Translations under genes and position numbers: made by a program | Part shown: in pieces, positions 25,191-37,900 of the stretch | Numbering within the stretch: position 1 is the first letter of the stretch | How the letters are laid out: each line of letters begins with the position of its first letter | The notes under the pieces: model-generated | What the model was told of the DNA's origin: nothing | Database searches by the model: none | What the model saw: only the letters and a program-made list of their open reading frames with translations | Origin: DAOUJH01 sp965116555 | Lineage (GTDB): Bacteria > Chloroflexota > Dehalococcoidia > Lucifugimonadales > QGNO01 | DNA: 64,000 nt | Reading direction: 5' to 3' | Assembly (NCBI GenBank): GCA_965116555.1 | Contig: OZ220698.1 | Location: 1,426,001 to 1,490,000 of the forward strand

Positions 25191-26039
25191 CTAAGACGGA
25201 GCGGCCTGTAGGAGCGCTATCCCGATGGCGCCTGGGCCGGTGTAGACTCCGAGGACCGGGCTGAAGCGGGTGACGTAGGGATGCGCGCCTTCCGGCAGCA
25301 GGTCCCTGAGGTCGTCCGCAAGCTCCCTCGCCAGTTCGGGGGAGGTGCTGTGCATCACAGCCAGGGACTCTACAGGCGCAAAACCCCGCGCCGTCTCCTT
25401 CATTCGGAGCAGGGCCTTGCGAAAGGTCCGCTCCTTTCCCAGCGGATGGGCCTCTCCGTCCTTCAGGATGACCATCGGCTTGATCTTGAGTATCGAGCCG
25501 AGCAGCGCCTGGGCCCTGCCGATGCGGCCGCCTCTCCGCAGGTACTCCAGGGTCTCAAGAAGGGTGAAGCACTGGGCCCTGCCAGAGGCATCGCGGGCCA
25601 GGGCCGCCACCTCGTCGAGGCCTCCACCGCCGTTGGCCGCCTCCGCCGCTGCTATGACAACCAGCCCAAGTCCCATCGAACCCTGGGTGGAGTCGACCAG
25701 CTCCACCGCGCAGTTCGCCGAGGTCAACCGGGCCGCCTGGACGGCGGAGTTGTAGGTGCCGCTTATCTTGGACGAGACGTGAATGGACACTATCCCGTCG
25801 GCGCTCTCGCCCAGCCGGTCGTAGACCTCCGCAAACTCACCGGGTGACGCCTGGGAAGTCTTCGGCAACTCCTGGGAGTCGGCGAGCATGGAGTAGAACT
25901 CGTCGGGGGTTATGGTGACGTGGTCCTTGAATGTCCGAACGCCGAAGTGGATGTTCAGCGGGACCACCGCAACGCCTAGTCGCGTTGCGACGTCGACCGG
26001 GATGTCAGATGCGCTGTCCGTTACAACTTGGATTGCCAT
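25191..26039 (-). CDS. DegV family fatty-acid-binding protein
   Basis: 282 aa from ATG 26039 (MAIQVVTDSASDIPVDVATR); the open frame upstream overlaps the kinase gene and is not used. DegV features: TDSASDIP at the start, TSQASPGEFAEVYDRL near 80, SSKISGTYNSA near 108, LETLEYLRRGGRIGRAQALL near 175 and the end YTGPGAIGIALL. DegV/FakB proteins bind long-chain fatty acids; in Firmicutes they present them to a kinase. No FakA-like kinase is in the window. It follows the hybrid kinase gene by 47 bp on the same strand. Confidence 0.9.
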   Translation of the reverse strand: MAIQVVTDSASDIPVDVATRLGVAVVPLNIHFGVRTFKDHVTITPDEFYSMLADSQELPKTSQASPGEFAEVYDRLGESADGIVSIHVSSKISGTYNSAVQAARLTSANCAVELVDSTQGSMGLGLVVIAAAEAANGGGGLDEVAALARDASGRAQCFTLLETLEYLRRGGRIGRAQALLGSILKIKPMVILKDGEAHPLGKERTFRKALLRMKETARGFAPVESLAVMHSTSPELARELADDLRDLLPEGAHPYVTRFSPVLGVYTGPGAIGIALLQAAPS

Positions 26040-26086
26040 GACGATGCCCTCCTCATCTGCGCTAGGGGTCCATATATCGCTCTCCT

Positions 26087-28606
26087 CTACGGTTTCGCCA
26101 TCCGGTAGCCGACCCGGGGCTCGGTGAAGATGTACGTCGGGCTCCTGGCATCGTCTCCCAGCTTTCGTCGAATGGCCTTCACGGAGGTGCGCACCAAGCG
26201 CGGGTCGCCGGAGTGCTCTAGGCCCCATACGCGCCTCAGCAGCTGGTCGTGAGTCAACACGCGCCCGGCGTCGATGGAGAGTTCGAAGAGCAGCTTGTAC
26301 TCCGTCGCCGAAAGGTGCGCCGGATGGCCGGCAACCGCCACGCGGCGTTCTGTGTAGTCGATCTCCAGGTCTCCGAGCATGTAGGGTTCCCGATGGCGCT
26401 GTTCGCCGCTTGTCTGCTTTTGCAGGGCCGCCCTGATCCTAGCCATGAGTTCCAAGGACGAGAAGGGTTTCACCACATAGTCAGCGGCGCCCAACTCGAA
26501 GGCCCGGACGACGTCCTGGTCCCTTCCCCTTCCGGACAGAAAGATGACCGGGGCGTCGGTGATGTCGGAGATGCGCTTCATCAGCTCGAATCCATCGGTG
26601 CCGGGCAGCATACGGTCCAATACTATGAGCCGGGGCCTCTCCGCCTCTATGAGGCGCTCCACCTCTTCCGGCTTGTTGGTTGAGATGGGTGTGTACCCGG
26701 CATCGGCGAAGATCCTGCGAAGGAGCCAGAGCATCTGCTGGTCGTCGTCGACGGCGAGAATGCGTCCTCCCTGCCTCTCCGTCGCCGGCATGGAGGTCTC
26801 CTGGACGGCCGGGGTTGCCTCCTCGTATGCAACCGGCAAGGTGAAGGTGAATCTCGCGCCGAGCCCGAGCCCGGGGCTCTCGGCCCGAATTCGCCCGCCG
26901 TGCGTTTCCACTACGCCCTTGCATATCGCCAGACCCAGGCCCTCCCCCTCGGTTCTCCAGGCGCCGTCCTCGCGGCTGATGCGGGAGAACTTCCTGAACA
27001 GGTGCGGAAGCTGGTCTTCGGAGATGCCCGCGCCTTCGTCAGAGACGGTGACGGCGACATAGGGGCCTTCGATAGAGGCGCCAATGCGGATGACTGATCG
27101 GGTGGGCGAGTGCTTGGACGCGTTGGAGAGCAGGTTGCCCAGCACCTGGATGATGCGATTCCTGTCCGCCATGACAGACGGCAGATTGGGCGGGAGTTCG
27201 ACTTCGAGGCTGTTCCCATACCCACCGCTAACAAATGCCCTCCTCGCCTCCTCTACCAGGTCCACCACTGCGGTGGGCCTGGCGTCGACTGACAGGACTC
27301 CGGCCTCGACTCGCGTCAGGTCGAGGAGGTTCTTGATGATGTCCAGCAGGCGGTCGGACTGCTGGTCGATGATCCGGTAGAACTGTTCCGCCTCGCTGGG
27401 ACTGAGCGGGGAGGAAGCGCCAAGCAGGGCGGCTGCCGAGCCCTTTATGGAGGCCAGCGGCATTCGCAGCTCATGGCTGACCATGCCGAGGAATTCGGCT
27501 CGTTGCCGTTCCAGGTCCTCGAGGGGCGTCATGTCCTGGAGGGTGGCGACTACGGAGACGATTTCACCGTCTTCGGACCGGATCGGCGTGGCGTTGCAAA
27601 GCGTGGGCACCGGCGGCCCGTCCGGCAGATGGATGACGACGTCCTCGGCGCGTACCGTTTCCCCGCTGCGGATGGCTCGCTCCGTCGGCAACTCCTCGGG
27701 GGGAACGTCCCTGCCGTCGGAGCGTCTGAACTTCATGACCTCGAGCAGCTGAGACAGGCTGTGGCCCGGGGCCTGAAGCCCGCGGACGATGCGCCTGGTC
27801 TCAAGGTTGGACGAGATAAGGTCACGGGTCTTGGCGTCGAACACAAGGACCGCGACGGGCGCGGTGTCTATCAGGGCCTGCAGGCCAGCCCTGGACCGGC
27901 TTTCGTCGTGGTATCTGCGGGTGTTGGAGATGGCGATAGCCGCCTGGTCGGCGAACATGACGAGCAGCTCTTGGTCTTCAAGTGTGAACTGGTGTCCGCC
28001 GGCATCAATGCTGAGGTAGATATTGCCGAGATGGACCTGCCGGCTGCGGATGGGGGCTGCCATAAAGGACTGGATCGGGGGCAGGATGTCGGGTAGTTGG
28101 AACGGAGCGGCGAATTCGGAAAAGTCGTTGACCATTATTGGTTCGTCGACCCTGTTCAGGAACTCCAGGAGGGCCATCACCTCTGGCATACGGTCCACCC
28201 AATCTTCCATTCCGGATTGTTCGATGCCGGAGGTCACGATCCCACTGAGATCTTGCATGCCGTCGAATATCACGGCGGTGCCGTAGGAGGCGCCGGTCAG
28301 CGAACGGGCGCCCTCCACGACGTTCTGCATGATCAGTGCGAGGTCGGCGTTCTGGTTGATCTGAAGAGAGGCCTGTCCAAGTGTGGCGAGACGGTTCCGC
28401 AGCGCCTCGTTCTCGCGCCTGAGCCTGTCGATCTCGTCGTGCGGCCCGGCCTGTGGGGGGTCCGTCGCCCCGTCACGAGAGGCGTCCGACGTTCCCACAC
28501 CCGGTGGGACGCAGGACGCAGGACGCCGACCGTCCGTCGCGGCGCCTGAGTCCGCTATCTCGTCTGGGGATCCCCGCCTGTGGCCAGACAAACGCAGCCC
28601 TCCCAT
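26087..28606 (-). CDS. Single-chain two-component protein: GAF-PAS-histidine kinase-receiver-winged helix
   Basis: 839 aa. Disordered N-terminus, coiled coil about 57-80, GAF about 85-225 (MFADQAAIAISNTRRYHDES), PAS-like about 230-365 (TAPVAVLVFDAKTRDL). HisKA GMVSHELRMPLASIKG near 378, N-box QVLGNLLSNASKHSP, G-boxes DEGAGIS and GEGLGLAICKGVVETHGG. Receiver near 620-735 (ILAVDDDQQM, LDRMLPGTDGFEL, DYVVKPFSS). OmpR-type winged helix about 745-839 ending RVGYRMAKP. Sensor, kinase, receiver and DNA-binding output are in one soluble chain, with no membrane segment visible. Divergent from the giant adhesin gene; a likely controller of the island. Confidence 0.9.
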   Translation of the reverse strand: MGGLRLSGHRRGSPDEIADSGAATDGRRPASCVPPGVGTSDASRDGATDPPQAGPHDEIDRLRRENEALRNRLATLGQASLQINQNADLALIMQNVVEGARSLTGASYGTAVIFDGMQDLSGIVTSGIEQSGMEDWVDRMPEVMALLEFLNRVDEPIMVNDFSEFAAPFQLPDILPPIQSFMAAPIRSRQVHLGNIYLSIDAGGHQFTLEDQELLVMFADQAAIAISNTRRYHDESRSRAGLQALIDTAPVAVLVFDAKTRDLISSNLETRRIVRGLQAPGHSLSQLLEVMKFRRSDGRDVPPEELPTERAIRSGETVRAEDVVIHLPDGPPVPTLCNATPIRSEDGEIVSVVATLQDMTPLEDLERQRAEFLGMVSHELRMPLASIKGSAAALLGASSPLSPSEAEQFYRIIDQQSDRLLDIIKNLLDLTRVEAGVLSVDARPTAVVDLVEEARRAFVSGGYGNSLEVELPPNLPSVMADRNRIIQVLGNLLSNASKHSPTRSVIRIGASIEGPYVAVTVSDEGAGISEDQLPHLFRKFSRISREDGAWRTEGEGLGLAICKGVVETHGGRIRAESPGLGLGARFTFTLPVAYEEATPAVQETSMPATERQGGRILAVDDDQQMLWLLRRIFADAGYTPISTNKPEEVERLIEAERPRLIVLDRMLPGTDGFELMKRISDITDAPVIFLSGRGRDQDVVRAFELGAADYVVKPFSSLELMARIRAALQKQTSGEQRHREPYMLGDLEIDYTERRVAVAGHPAHLSATEYKLLFELSIDAGRVLTHDQLLRRVWGLEHSGDPRLVRTSVKAIRRKLGDDARSPTYIFTEPRVGYRMAKP

Positions 28607-28674
28607 TCACCTGGAATCGTTACTTGAGACTCTACACGTCCTGTATAAAACAGACATAAAAGTCAAGCTGTTTT

Positions 28675-28834
28675 CTGTTGCAGTTCTGTGGCAATCCGGT
28701 CCTTGACTTAGTCCCGGCGAGACCATTCGCCGCCCGGCGGCCGTCACCTACCGGGACGACGCCTGGCATGCAGAGCTTACCGGCGGCATTAAAACCACCG
28801 GATTGCTGGGGGTTTCCGACCTTCCTGGCAACAG
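28675..28834. ncRNA. Strongly folded leader/intergenic element of unknown class
   Basis: The gene-free stretch 28607-28979 contains nested perfect inverted repeats: CTGTTGC (28675-28681)/GCAACAG (28828-28834); GCAATCCGGT (28691-28700)/ACCGGATTGC (28797-28806); GTCCCGG (28711-28717)/CCGGGAC (28751-28757); and a GCCGC/GCGGC hairpin at 28729-28741. The order suggests a closed multibranch RNA in the leader of the adhesin gene (plus), or of the kinase gene (minus). It did not match the riboswitch consensus sequences I could recall. Confidence 0.45.
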
Positions 28835-28979
28835 CGTTCACCGCCTTTCGTCCCACCTGCCCCTCTGGAAGCGTTGAAATCTGCCCTTCTGGGGACAACT
28901 CTCACAAAACTCTCGCATCCGGCGGAGTTTCTTCACGCCCGTCTCACACCCGTCGCTTAGTCTGGTTCGCTGGAGACGA

Positions 28980-31900
28980 GTGATTGAGTCCTCTCATGGA
29001 TTAACGCGGTTGGGTGGCGCCTCGTTGGCGTGCCGGGCGAATATGAGTGAAGAAGCGCCAAGAATAATCGTCGACCTGGAACTGAATCTACGAACGGCAG
29101 ATCGCCGAGCAGCCGTGTTCGGCCGTCTTCTCGGACTGCGCATCCGCGCTGCCGCGGTCCTCGTCCTATTCGCCTTGCTGCCGGCCGTCCTGTCTCTGGC
29201 GTGGCCCGCCGCGGCCTCGGCCCAGCAGCCGCCCCGGGACCCGGTCACCATTACCAGCTTCGGCAAGGTAGACCCCAACCCCGCTACCCATCCCCAGCCC
29301 GTCGACAAGGTGGACGGCGAGTTCGAGGTCAAGGTCTCGTTCAACAGGCGCGTCACCGGCTTCACGGCGGACGACTTCGAGGTGGACCACGGCTCCACGT
29401 CCGACCTGAGCGTCTCCAACGGCAATTGGACCGTCACCGTCACGGTGGACGAGGGCTACGAGGGCCCGCTGACGGTCACCCTCCCCGCGAACGCGGTGGA
29501 CGAGGGCAACGCCGAGCGCTCCCTGTCCTTCACCGTGGACCAGACGGCGCCCACGGCGGAGCTGTCCGTCCTCTCCTCGGTCCGTCGCCCCATAGCGGAT
29601 TGGTTCTACACCTATCTCACCTTCAGCGAGGCGATCAAGCTGGGCGAGGATTCCGACACCGGCCTCCTGGCCGGCATCCGGCTGCAGAAGAGCGACCTCA
29701 GCGTGACCACGGGGTGGGTCCTCAGGCTCGACAAGGTCCGGAATGACGAAAGCGGACGCCGGTACCGGGCATACATCAGTCAGGGATCACACGAGGGCGA
29801 CTACACTATCACTCTGCCTGCGGGCGTGGTGCAGGACGACGTGGGGAACCCGAACGAGGCGGCGACGATCACCGTCCCGGTGGACGGTCTGTCACCCACG
29901 GTGGAGATATCAGGCCCGGAATCGGGCTACGTGCTGAAGGGCGAAAGCTTCGACGTCACGTTCCAGTTCAGCGAGGCCGTGACGGGGTTCGCCGAGGACG
30001 ACATCACCGTGATCGGCGGGACCCTGACCGCGAGCTCACTGGCCTCCTCCGGCGCCAACGCCTGGACGGCCTCCGTCGCGGCGTCGGCCGAGGCCTCGGA
30101 AGTGGCTATCGAGGTGAGGGCCACCGCGGTAAAGGATACCGCCAGAAGGACCAACGCTACGACCAAGGCCGCATTCGACGCTGTGGACCCGCCCACCGAG
30201 GTGCGGGACATACAGTCGGAATTCGTGAGGGAGGGAGCACTGGGGTTCAGCTGGGTCGGCCCGGGAGACGATGGCGGCGCTCCCATCGTCGAGTACCAGT
30301 TCCGCTACGGACCGGGCACGGGCGACGACGTCGAATACACGGAGTGGGAGAGCGCCGGCTTCGAAAGCAGCGGCGAGCCCAGCCGCGACGTTGAAATCAC
30401 CGGCCTGACCAACGGCACGGAATACTCGATACAGATGCGCGCTCGCAACGGGGCCGCCGCGGGCCCGCACGTGACAGCGACCGGCAGGCCCAACCCCAAT
30501 GTGTCGATAAGCACGGCCACCAGGGCAATCACCGAAGGCGACGCGGTCACCTTCACCCTCACGCGCACGGGCGGCACCACCAATACGCTCGCGGTGGACG
30601 TGTGCTCCAAGGTACTGGCCGAGGGCGACTGCACCGAGCGCACGGCCACCGTGACCTTCAATGCAGGCTCGGAGACTGCGACATACAGGGTCACCACCGA
30701 CGACAACGACAACGACGACCCGAACCGCAACCTGGTCGTCTTGATCCTGGCCCAGGATGCCGCACCCTATACGTACAAACCCGGGTTGCCGGGCGGCGCG
30801 TTCGTGACGGTGAGAGACAATGACAACGCGAAAATCTCCGTATCCCCGGCGTCAACCACGGCGGTGGAGGAGGGCGACCCGGCCGTCTTCTCCCTGGAAC
30901 GTGACGGCCTCCTCTCACCAAGACTGAACGTGAAGGTGCTGTTGAGCCAGACCGGAGCGTTCCTGACGGACAGTCAGCCCGTCTGGGTAGTCTTTCCGTC
31001 GGGCCACGCCACCGCCACCCTGTCGGTGCCCACGGACGACGACGACCGGGCCGAAGACGACGGCACGATCACCGCGACCATAGCGAACGGCAGCGACTGG
31101 CGGGTGGGCCCCCAGGCCAGCGCGACACGCACCGTCGTCAGCGACGACCGGTGGCAGCTGGTGACCATCGCCCCCAAGCCCGGCTACAACGTGGTGGAAG
31201 GGCGGGACGCCATCTTCGTCCTCACCCGCAAGCAGGTCAACGCCGATGACACCACGGACGACGACGTGAGCGACCGCGGCTCGCTGACGGTGACCGTGGC
31301 GTTGAGCGAAAACGTCCCCGAAGCGGGGCCTCCTCACAATACGCCCCGCTACACCAGCGGCGACGAGCGGACCGTCACCTTCGCCGCCGGCGCTTCAACG
31401 GCCACCCTGCGCGTGCCCACCGCGGAGAACAGGTACAGCCAGCGTTCGCACCGGCTGACCGTCACACCTGAGGACGGCGCCGGTTACCGCACCCCCGCCG
31501 CCGGCGAGGCGGGAGACAGCGCCGAAGTCCCGATCGCAGACGACGACAACAGACCGGGCATACACGTCTCCGCCCCCAGCCAGGTGAACGAGGGCGAGGA
31601 CGCCGTTTTCACTCTCACCCGCAGCGGCGACACCACCGTCGGGCTGCGGGTGGACACGGTGGTCACCGGAAGTGTACGCGTGCTATCACCGGAGGCTAGA
31701 CGCAGCCTGCCCAATAATACAACAGCGTTGGGACATTTCGTGGGCGAAGTAAGAGTTAGAGACCCAGGGAAAAGTGGAGAAATTCATGCGGACTTCGAGC
31801 CGGGCAGCGCCACGACCACGCTCACGTTCGGCACGCAGGCCGACGAGACGGCCGAAGGGGACGGGCGCATTACAATCAGGGGCGTAGCACATCTCGCCAA

Positions 31901-34900
31901 TTACTTTTTCACCTCGCATCTTGCCTCGATCACAGTGAAGGACGACGACACCGCGGTCCTCACCCTGGAGCTGGTCGACCCGCCCCCGGCGGTGGCCGGC
32001 CGGTCCAACACCTACCTCATCGAGGAGGGCGCCGAGCTTACCTGGCGCGTCACCCGCACCGGGGGAACGGACCACGACTTCTTCTACGGCTATGAAACGG
32101 ACCGTACCTCCGGCCACGACCGCTACCACGACTCCACCGGCTGGGCACAATCCTACGATTCCAGTCGAGAGTTCGGGGACGACGACATCGTCGATCTGAC
32201 GGGGATTGGGAATATCGCTGAGAGACTATGGTCAATCCCTGAGGGCAATACGCGTACGACGGTCAGAACGAGGGCGCACTTTGTGACCCCCACCGGGGGC
32301 GAGCTGCACATGCGGCTGCGGGACCCCTATCCCGGCTGCAACAGGTGCCCTCAGTACACCCTGGGAACGTCCAACGAGTTCCGCCTGATCATCACCAACC
32401 GCACGCCGGGCATCTCCATCACCGCCGGCTCCAACACGGTGGAGGAGGGCGGCAACGTCACCTTCACCCTCACTCGTACCTGGAACGAGGAGAACACCCG
32501 GAACTACGCCACCCACGTGGACCTGGCCTTCGACGACCCGGACGGCGTCATCTCCGGCACGCCGCCGGCCACCGTCACCATACCCAAGGGTCAGACCAGC
32601 GCGACCTTCACCCTGCAGATGACGGATGACGAGATCGACGACGATGAGGAGCGCGAGTTCACCGTTTCCGTGGCCGCGCCCGAGAAACCCAGCGAGCAGA
32701 CCTTCGAGGGCGAGTTCGAGGCCCTGGCGCCATTTTCAGCCACCGTCACCGTCACCGACAACGACGAGCCGCCCCTGCCCGTTGTGACCATCGCCGAGCG
32801 CGAGGGGCGGACGTGGCGCTCGGAAGCGGCCGGAGAGATCGAGTTCGTCGTCGCCCGGGCCGGAGGCAGCGGAGCGCTCGTGGTGCACCTGGACGTGGCG
32901 CGGCAGGGCAGTTTCTTCCCGTCCACCCCCGCCGTGCCGTCCTCGGTCACCATCGAGGCGGGGAAGGACAAGAAAATCGTCAGGGTTCCCGTCGAGGACG
33001 ACACCGTGGTTGAGGCGGCAGGCTCCGTAACCGTCTCCATCGCGGCGCGCTCCACCTACGACCTGGGCGACCCCTCCAGCGCCAGGGTGGACGTGCTCGA
33101 CAACGAGGCATACTTCGTCATTGCAGACGCCACCGTGGAGGAGGGCGACGACGACGGCCATGGCAACCCCGTCGACAGCGTCGACGTCACCGTGACCTTC
33201 GTCGGCCAGTCGGTGGCGGGCAGCTTGGCCTCGGTGGACTGGGCCACCCAGGACGGCACCGCGGAGGCCGGCTCCGACTACACGGCCAAAAACGGCTCCA
33301 TCGAGGTCCCGGCAGGGACTTGCAAGGTTCCGCCGGGGATACCTTCATGCAGCTACCCGATCACGATTCCCATCATCGACGACAGCGTTGACGAGGCCGA
33401 CGAGACCTTCAAGATCGTCCTCTCCAATCCCAACAATGCCAACGGGCTGCCCTACGGCACCGTGACCATCACGGACGACGACGACGCCACCGTCACCGCG
33501 TCCATTGAAGCGGTGGCTGAAAGCGACGTTTTGGAGAGTGCCGGCCACATTGAGCTCCTCGTGAAGCTCTCCGCCCCCAGCCAGAACACCGTGGAGGTGG
33601 ACTGGAGGACCATTAAAGATACAAGCCGCCGAGCGGCCACACCCGGCGCGGACTTCTTCGCCGCCAGCGGCACGGCGACCTTCCCCCGGGGCTCCACGGA
33701 GCAGCGCATCCGCGTGGCCATACGGGACGACAAAGAAGACGAGGACTCCGAATTCGTCTACGTTGGCTTGATTGAGGCCCGGAACGCCAGAATCCTACGG
33801 GCCGAAAAGAACGAATACGGCTGGATCCGGGACGACGACGTGCGAGGAGTCACCGCCGCGCCCGCGACGCTGTCCATTCCCGAGGACGGGAATGACACCT
33901 ACACGCTTGTGCTGGACACCCGCCCCACCGACAACGTGACCGTGGCGGTCAACGTCCCGGCCGGCTCGGACCTGTCCGCGTCCCCGACCTCGCTGACCTT
34001 CACCCGACTGAACTGGGACCAGCCGCAGACCGTCACCGTGACCGCCGCTGCCGACGCGGACAACATCGCCGACGCACCGGTGACCATCACCCACTCGGCC
34101 AGCGGCGGCGACTACGGCCCCGCGCCCACCGACTCCGTCACCGTGACCATCACCGGCGACGCGGGCGCGACCCTGTCCGTCACCGACGCCGAGGCGCCGG
34201 AGGGTGCAGGGGCAGTCGTCTTCACCGTGACGCTGACGGGCAGTCCCTCGTCCCAGGTCACCGTGAGCTACGCCACCTCCAACGGCACGGCCACGGCGGG
34301 CCAGGACTACACCAGCACAAGCGGCACGCTGACCTTCCCCGCGGGCAACGCCGGGACCCGGACCGTGCGGGTGCCCGTCACGGACGACAGCGACGGGGAG
34401 GAGAACGAGACCTTCACCCTGACCCTCAGCGGCGAGGCCAACGCGACCCTGGCGGTCGCGACGGCCACCGGGACCATTCTCGATGACGACGCGGGCCTCG
34501 TCGTGACGGGCGGGAGGGCTGCGGAGACCGCAGGCGAGATCGTCTTCACCGTCACGCGGCAGGGGAGCACGCGGAAGGCGGTCTCCGTGTCGTACACCAC
34601 CCGGGACGGCACCGCCCTGGCGGGGTCGGACTACACCGCCCGTTCCGGCAGGCTCACCTTCGCTCGCGGCGAAAGCTCCAAGACCGTCTCCGTCCCGGTG
34701 ACCAACGACCTACTGGACGAGCCGGACGAGGAGACCTTCACCCTCAGGCTGAGCGGGCCCGCCGGGACCGTCATCGCCGCCGGCAAAGGCACGGCCGCGG
34801 GCGTCATCGTCGACGACGATCGCATGCCCCGGCTCTACTTCGAGTCCCTCTCCAAGTACGCGGAAGAGGCCGCGGGCCCCATTTCGTTCACGGTGAAGCT

Positions 34901-37900
34901 GAGCGCGGCCAGCGGCCGGCGGGTGGAGGTGGACTACGCCACCCGGGAAACGCCGGGTCAGGCCAAGGCCGGCAGCGACTTCACGGCCGTTGACGGCACG
35001 CTGGTGTTCGCACCCGGGGAGACGGAGAAGACCATCACCGTCCAGCTCGTGGACGACGACGTGGCGGAAAGCGTTGAGACTTTCGGCCTGGTGCTGCACG
35101 ATGCGGTCAACGCCTCCATCTCCAGCGGAGAGGCGGCCGCCATCATCAGCGACAAAGACCTGTACAACGTCACCGTCACCGCCCGCGAGGAAAAGGTGTC
35201 CGAGGGCAGCGCCCTGGTCTTCGACGTCTGGCGCGACGGCGATACCAGCCGTGAGCTCGTGGTCACGCTGGGCCGCACTGTTGAACAGGTGGATGACCCC
35301 TGCGACCCGGAGGAGGCAAGCAGCTGCGAGCGGGACGACGTAACGGTGACCTTCAAAGGGGCCGGATTCAACGATGGGGAGCCGGGACAATCCAGGGTCG
35401 CCTATCGCTGGAAGTCCCAGGTGGACCCTTCCGCCGGTGCAGGCAAGGGCTTTGCCTACACGGTCACGGTCAAGGCGGACTCCCGGGAACCGGCCCAGTA
35501 CCGGCCGGGCACGCCCGCCAGCGCCTCCACGGCGGTGGCCAGCACCGGCGTCCTAATGGTGCTGGCCTACGAGAAGATGGACCCTCTGTGGGCCCAGCAG
35601 GGGGACGAGGTATCGGTCAAGTGGACCGTCATCAACCTGAGCAACACCGCTGCCACGGACGTCAAGGTGAAGACCGACCGCACGGAGGGCACCCACGACT
35701 GCGCCGACTCCCTCCCGGGACCGTCCGACGACGACGAATACAGCAGCTGTACCGTCACGGCGGCCTACGCCGCCACCGCGGCGGACGTCACCGCCGGGAA
35801 GCTCACCATCAATGCCAGCGTCACCAAGACCGCGGGCGCCGAATCCAATGCGGTCCAGGTGGTCTTCCCCCAGGGAGACGGGCATACGCTGGCCGTCCGA
35901 AACTCGGTGCCGGCTGACGAGTACAGCAATCGCTCGGCCTTGTTCTTCAAGGTCTCCCTGAATGAGCCGTCCACCGAGACGGTCACCGTTGCGTACGCCA
36001 CCTCCGACGGCACGGCTACCGGCAACACCGCCGGTGCAACCAGTTGTGGTGGTATCGGCGTCAACTTCGTGACCGGCTTTGATTACATTCCCGCGAGCGG
36101 AACGTTGACCTTCGACCCGGGGGACACCGAGGAGATCCTACGCGTGCACGTGTGCGACGACCGCAAGCCGGAGGCCGACGAGACCGTCATATTCACCATC
36201 AGCAGTCCCTCCGGGGCGAACCTGGACCCCGATCGCAGCATCGCCGAGGGAACCATCCTGGACAACGACCGGCCGGCGACCAACCCCAGCATCACCATCG
36301 CCATGGTCGGGGGCGGCGACGAGGTCGCGGAGGACGCCGGCTACGCCGAGTTCACGCTGACCCTCTCCGGCGGGACCAACGACACGGTGACCGTGGCCTG
36401 GGCCGCCGAGGCCCTGGCCGAGGACGATGCGAGGGCGGCGGCCGCGGCCGGCATGGACTACACGGCCGCAGGCGGCACCGTGACCTTCCCCCCCAGGACC
36501 ACGGAGCAGCGCATCCGCGTGCCCATCATCAACGACATGATGGACGAGGCCAACCTGGAGTACCTGCAGGTCACCCTATCCGACCCGGTGAACGCGAATA
36601 TCAAGGCTCCCGGAACGATAGACCTGGCGATTCGCGACGACGACGTGCGCGGCGTGACCGTCTTCCCAAACCAGATGTCCCTGGACGAGGGTGACACCGG
36701 CACATACAGCGTGTCGCTGAAATCGCAGCCGACGGAGGCCGAGGGCGTGACCATTGCGCTCAGCGTCCAGACGAACAGGGGAGTGTCGGTCGCGCCGGCC
36801 TCTCTCACCTTCACGCAGGACAACTGGCGCGATGCCCAGATGGTCGCGGTCACCAGCGAAATCGACGACGACTCCACCACCGGCGCGTATGTCATCGTCA
36901 CCAATAGACCCAGCGGCAGCGACTACGACGGTCTGCACCCCGCCGTGGTGCAAGTGACCGTACTTGACAGACCCGTCTTCATGGTCGCCGACAAGACCGT
37001 GGCGGAGAACGGGGGCTCGGTGACGGTTGAGGTCACGCTGGACCGCACCCTCAACAACCAGGCGATCACCGTGGAATGGGAGACGGTGGACGGCACGGCC
37101 ACGGCCGGCAACGACTACACCGCCGCTAGCGGCACGCTCACCTTCGCCGCCGATGACGCGAGCGAGACCATCAGCGTGACCATCACCGACGACTCGCTGG
37201 ACGAGGACGCGGAGACGTTCTCCATCGCGCTGAGCAACCCGTCTGGAAACGTCGGGATTGGCGGCCCCGGAACGGTCACCATCACGGACAACGACAACCC
37301 GCCGACCTTGACCATCGCGGAGGTCGGGAAGAGCAGTGAGGACTCCGGCGAGGGCCGGTTCCGGGTGAGACTTTTAGACGCCTCGGAAAAGCGGGTGACG
37401 GTGGAGTGGCTCACGACTCGGTACAGCGCTGCGGGCACCGCCACTCCCGGTGACGACTTCATCGAGGCTCGCGGAACGCTAACCTTCGAGCCCGGGGAGG
37501 ACCAGAAGGACTTCACCGTCGTCATCGTCGACGACGCCATCGTGGAGGAACGCGAGATCTACCGGGTCAAGCTCCGCAACGCCGTCAACGCTCAGCTCTA
37601 CGACCCGCCTCGCGTCGACGCCGAGATCATCGACAACGACTCCCCGGGCGTGGAAGTCAAGCCCACGGCCGTGGACATGCTGGAAGGCGGCACGGGCGAG
37701 TACACCCTGCGGCTGAAGACGCAGCCCACGGAGGACGTGACTATCACGGTCACCGTTCCGGCCAACACCGACCTCACCGCGGGTGCAACGTCGTTCACCT
37801 TCACCATGGACAACTGGGACCAGCCGCAGACCGTCACCCTCACCGCGGCCGAGGACGCCGACGTCAGCGACGACGAGGTGTCCCTGACCCACGCGGCTTC

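Noticed and set aside
28690..28806. c-di-GMP (GEMM) or cobalamin riboswitch
   Set aside because: Isolated similarities such as CCGGTAGGTGACGG on the minus strand did not extend to the conserved cores of either class.
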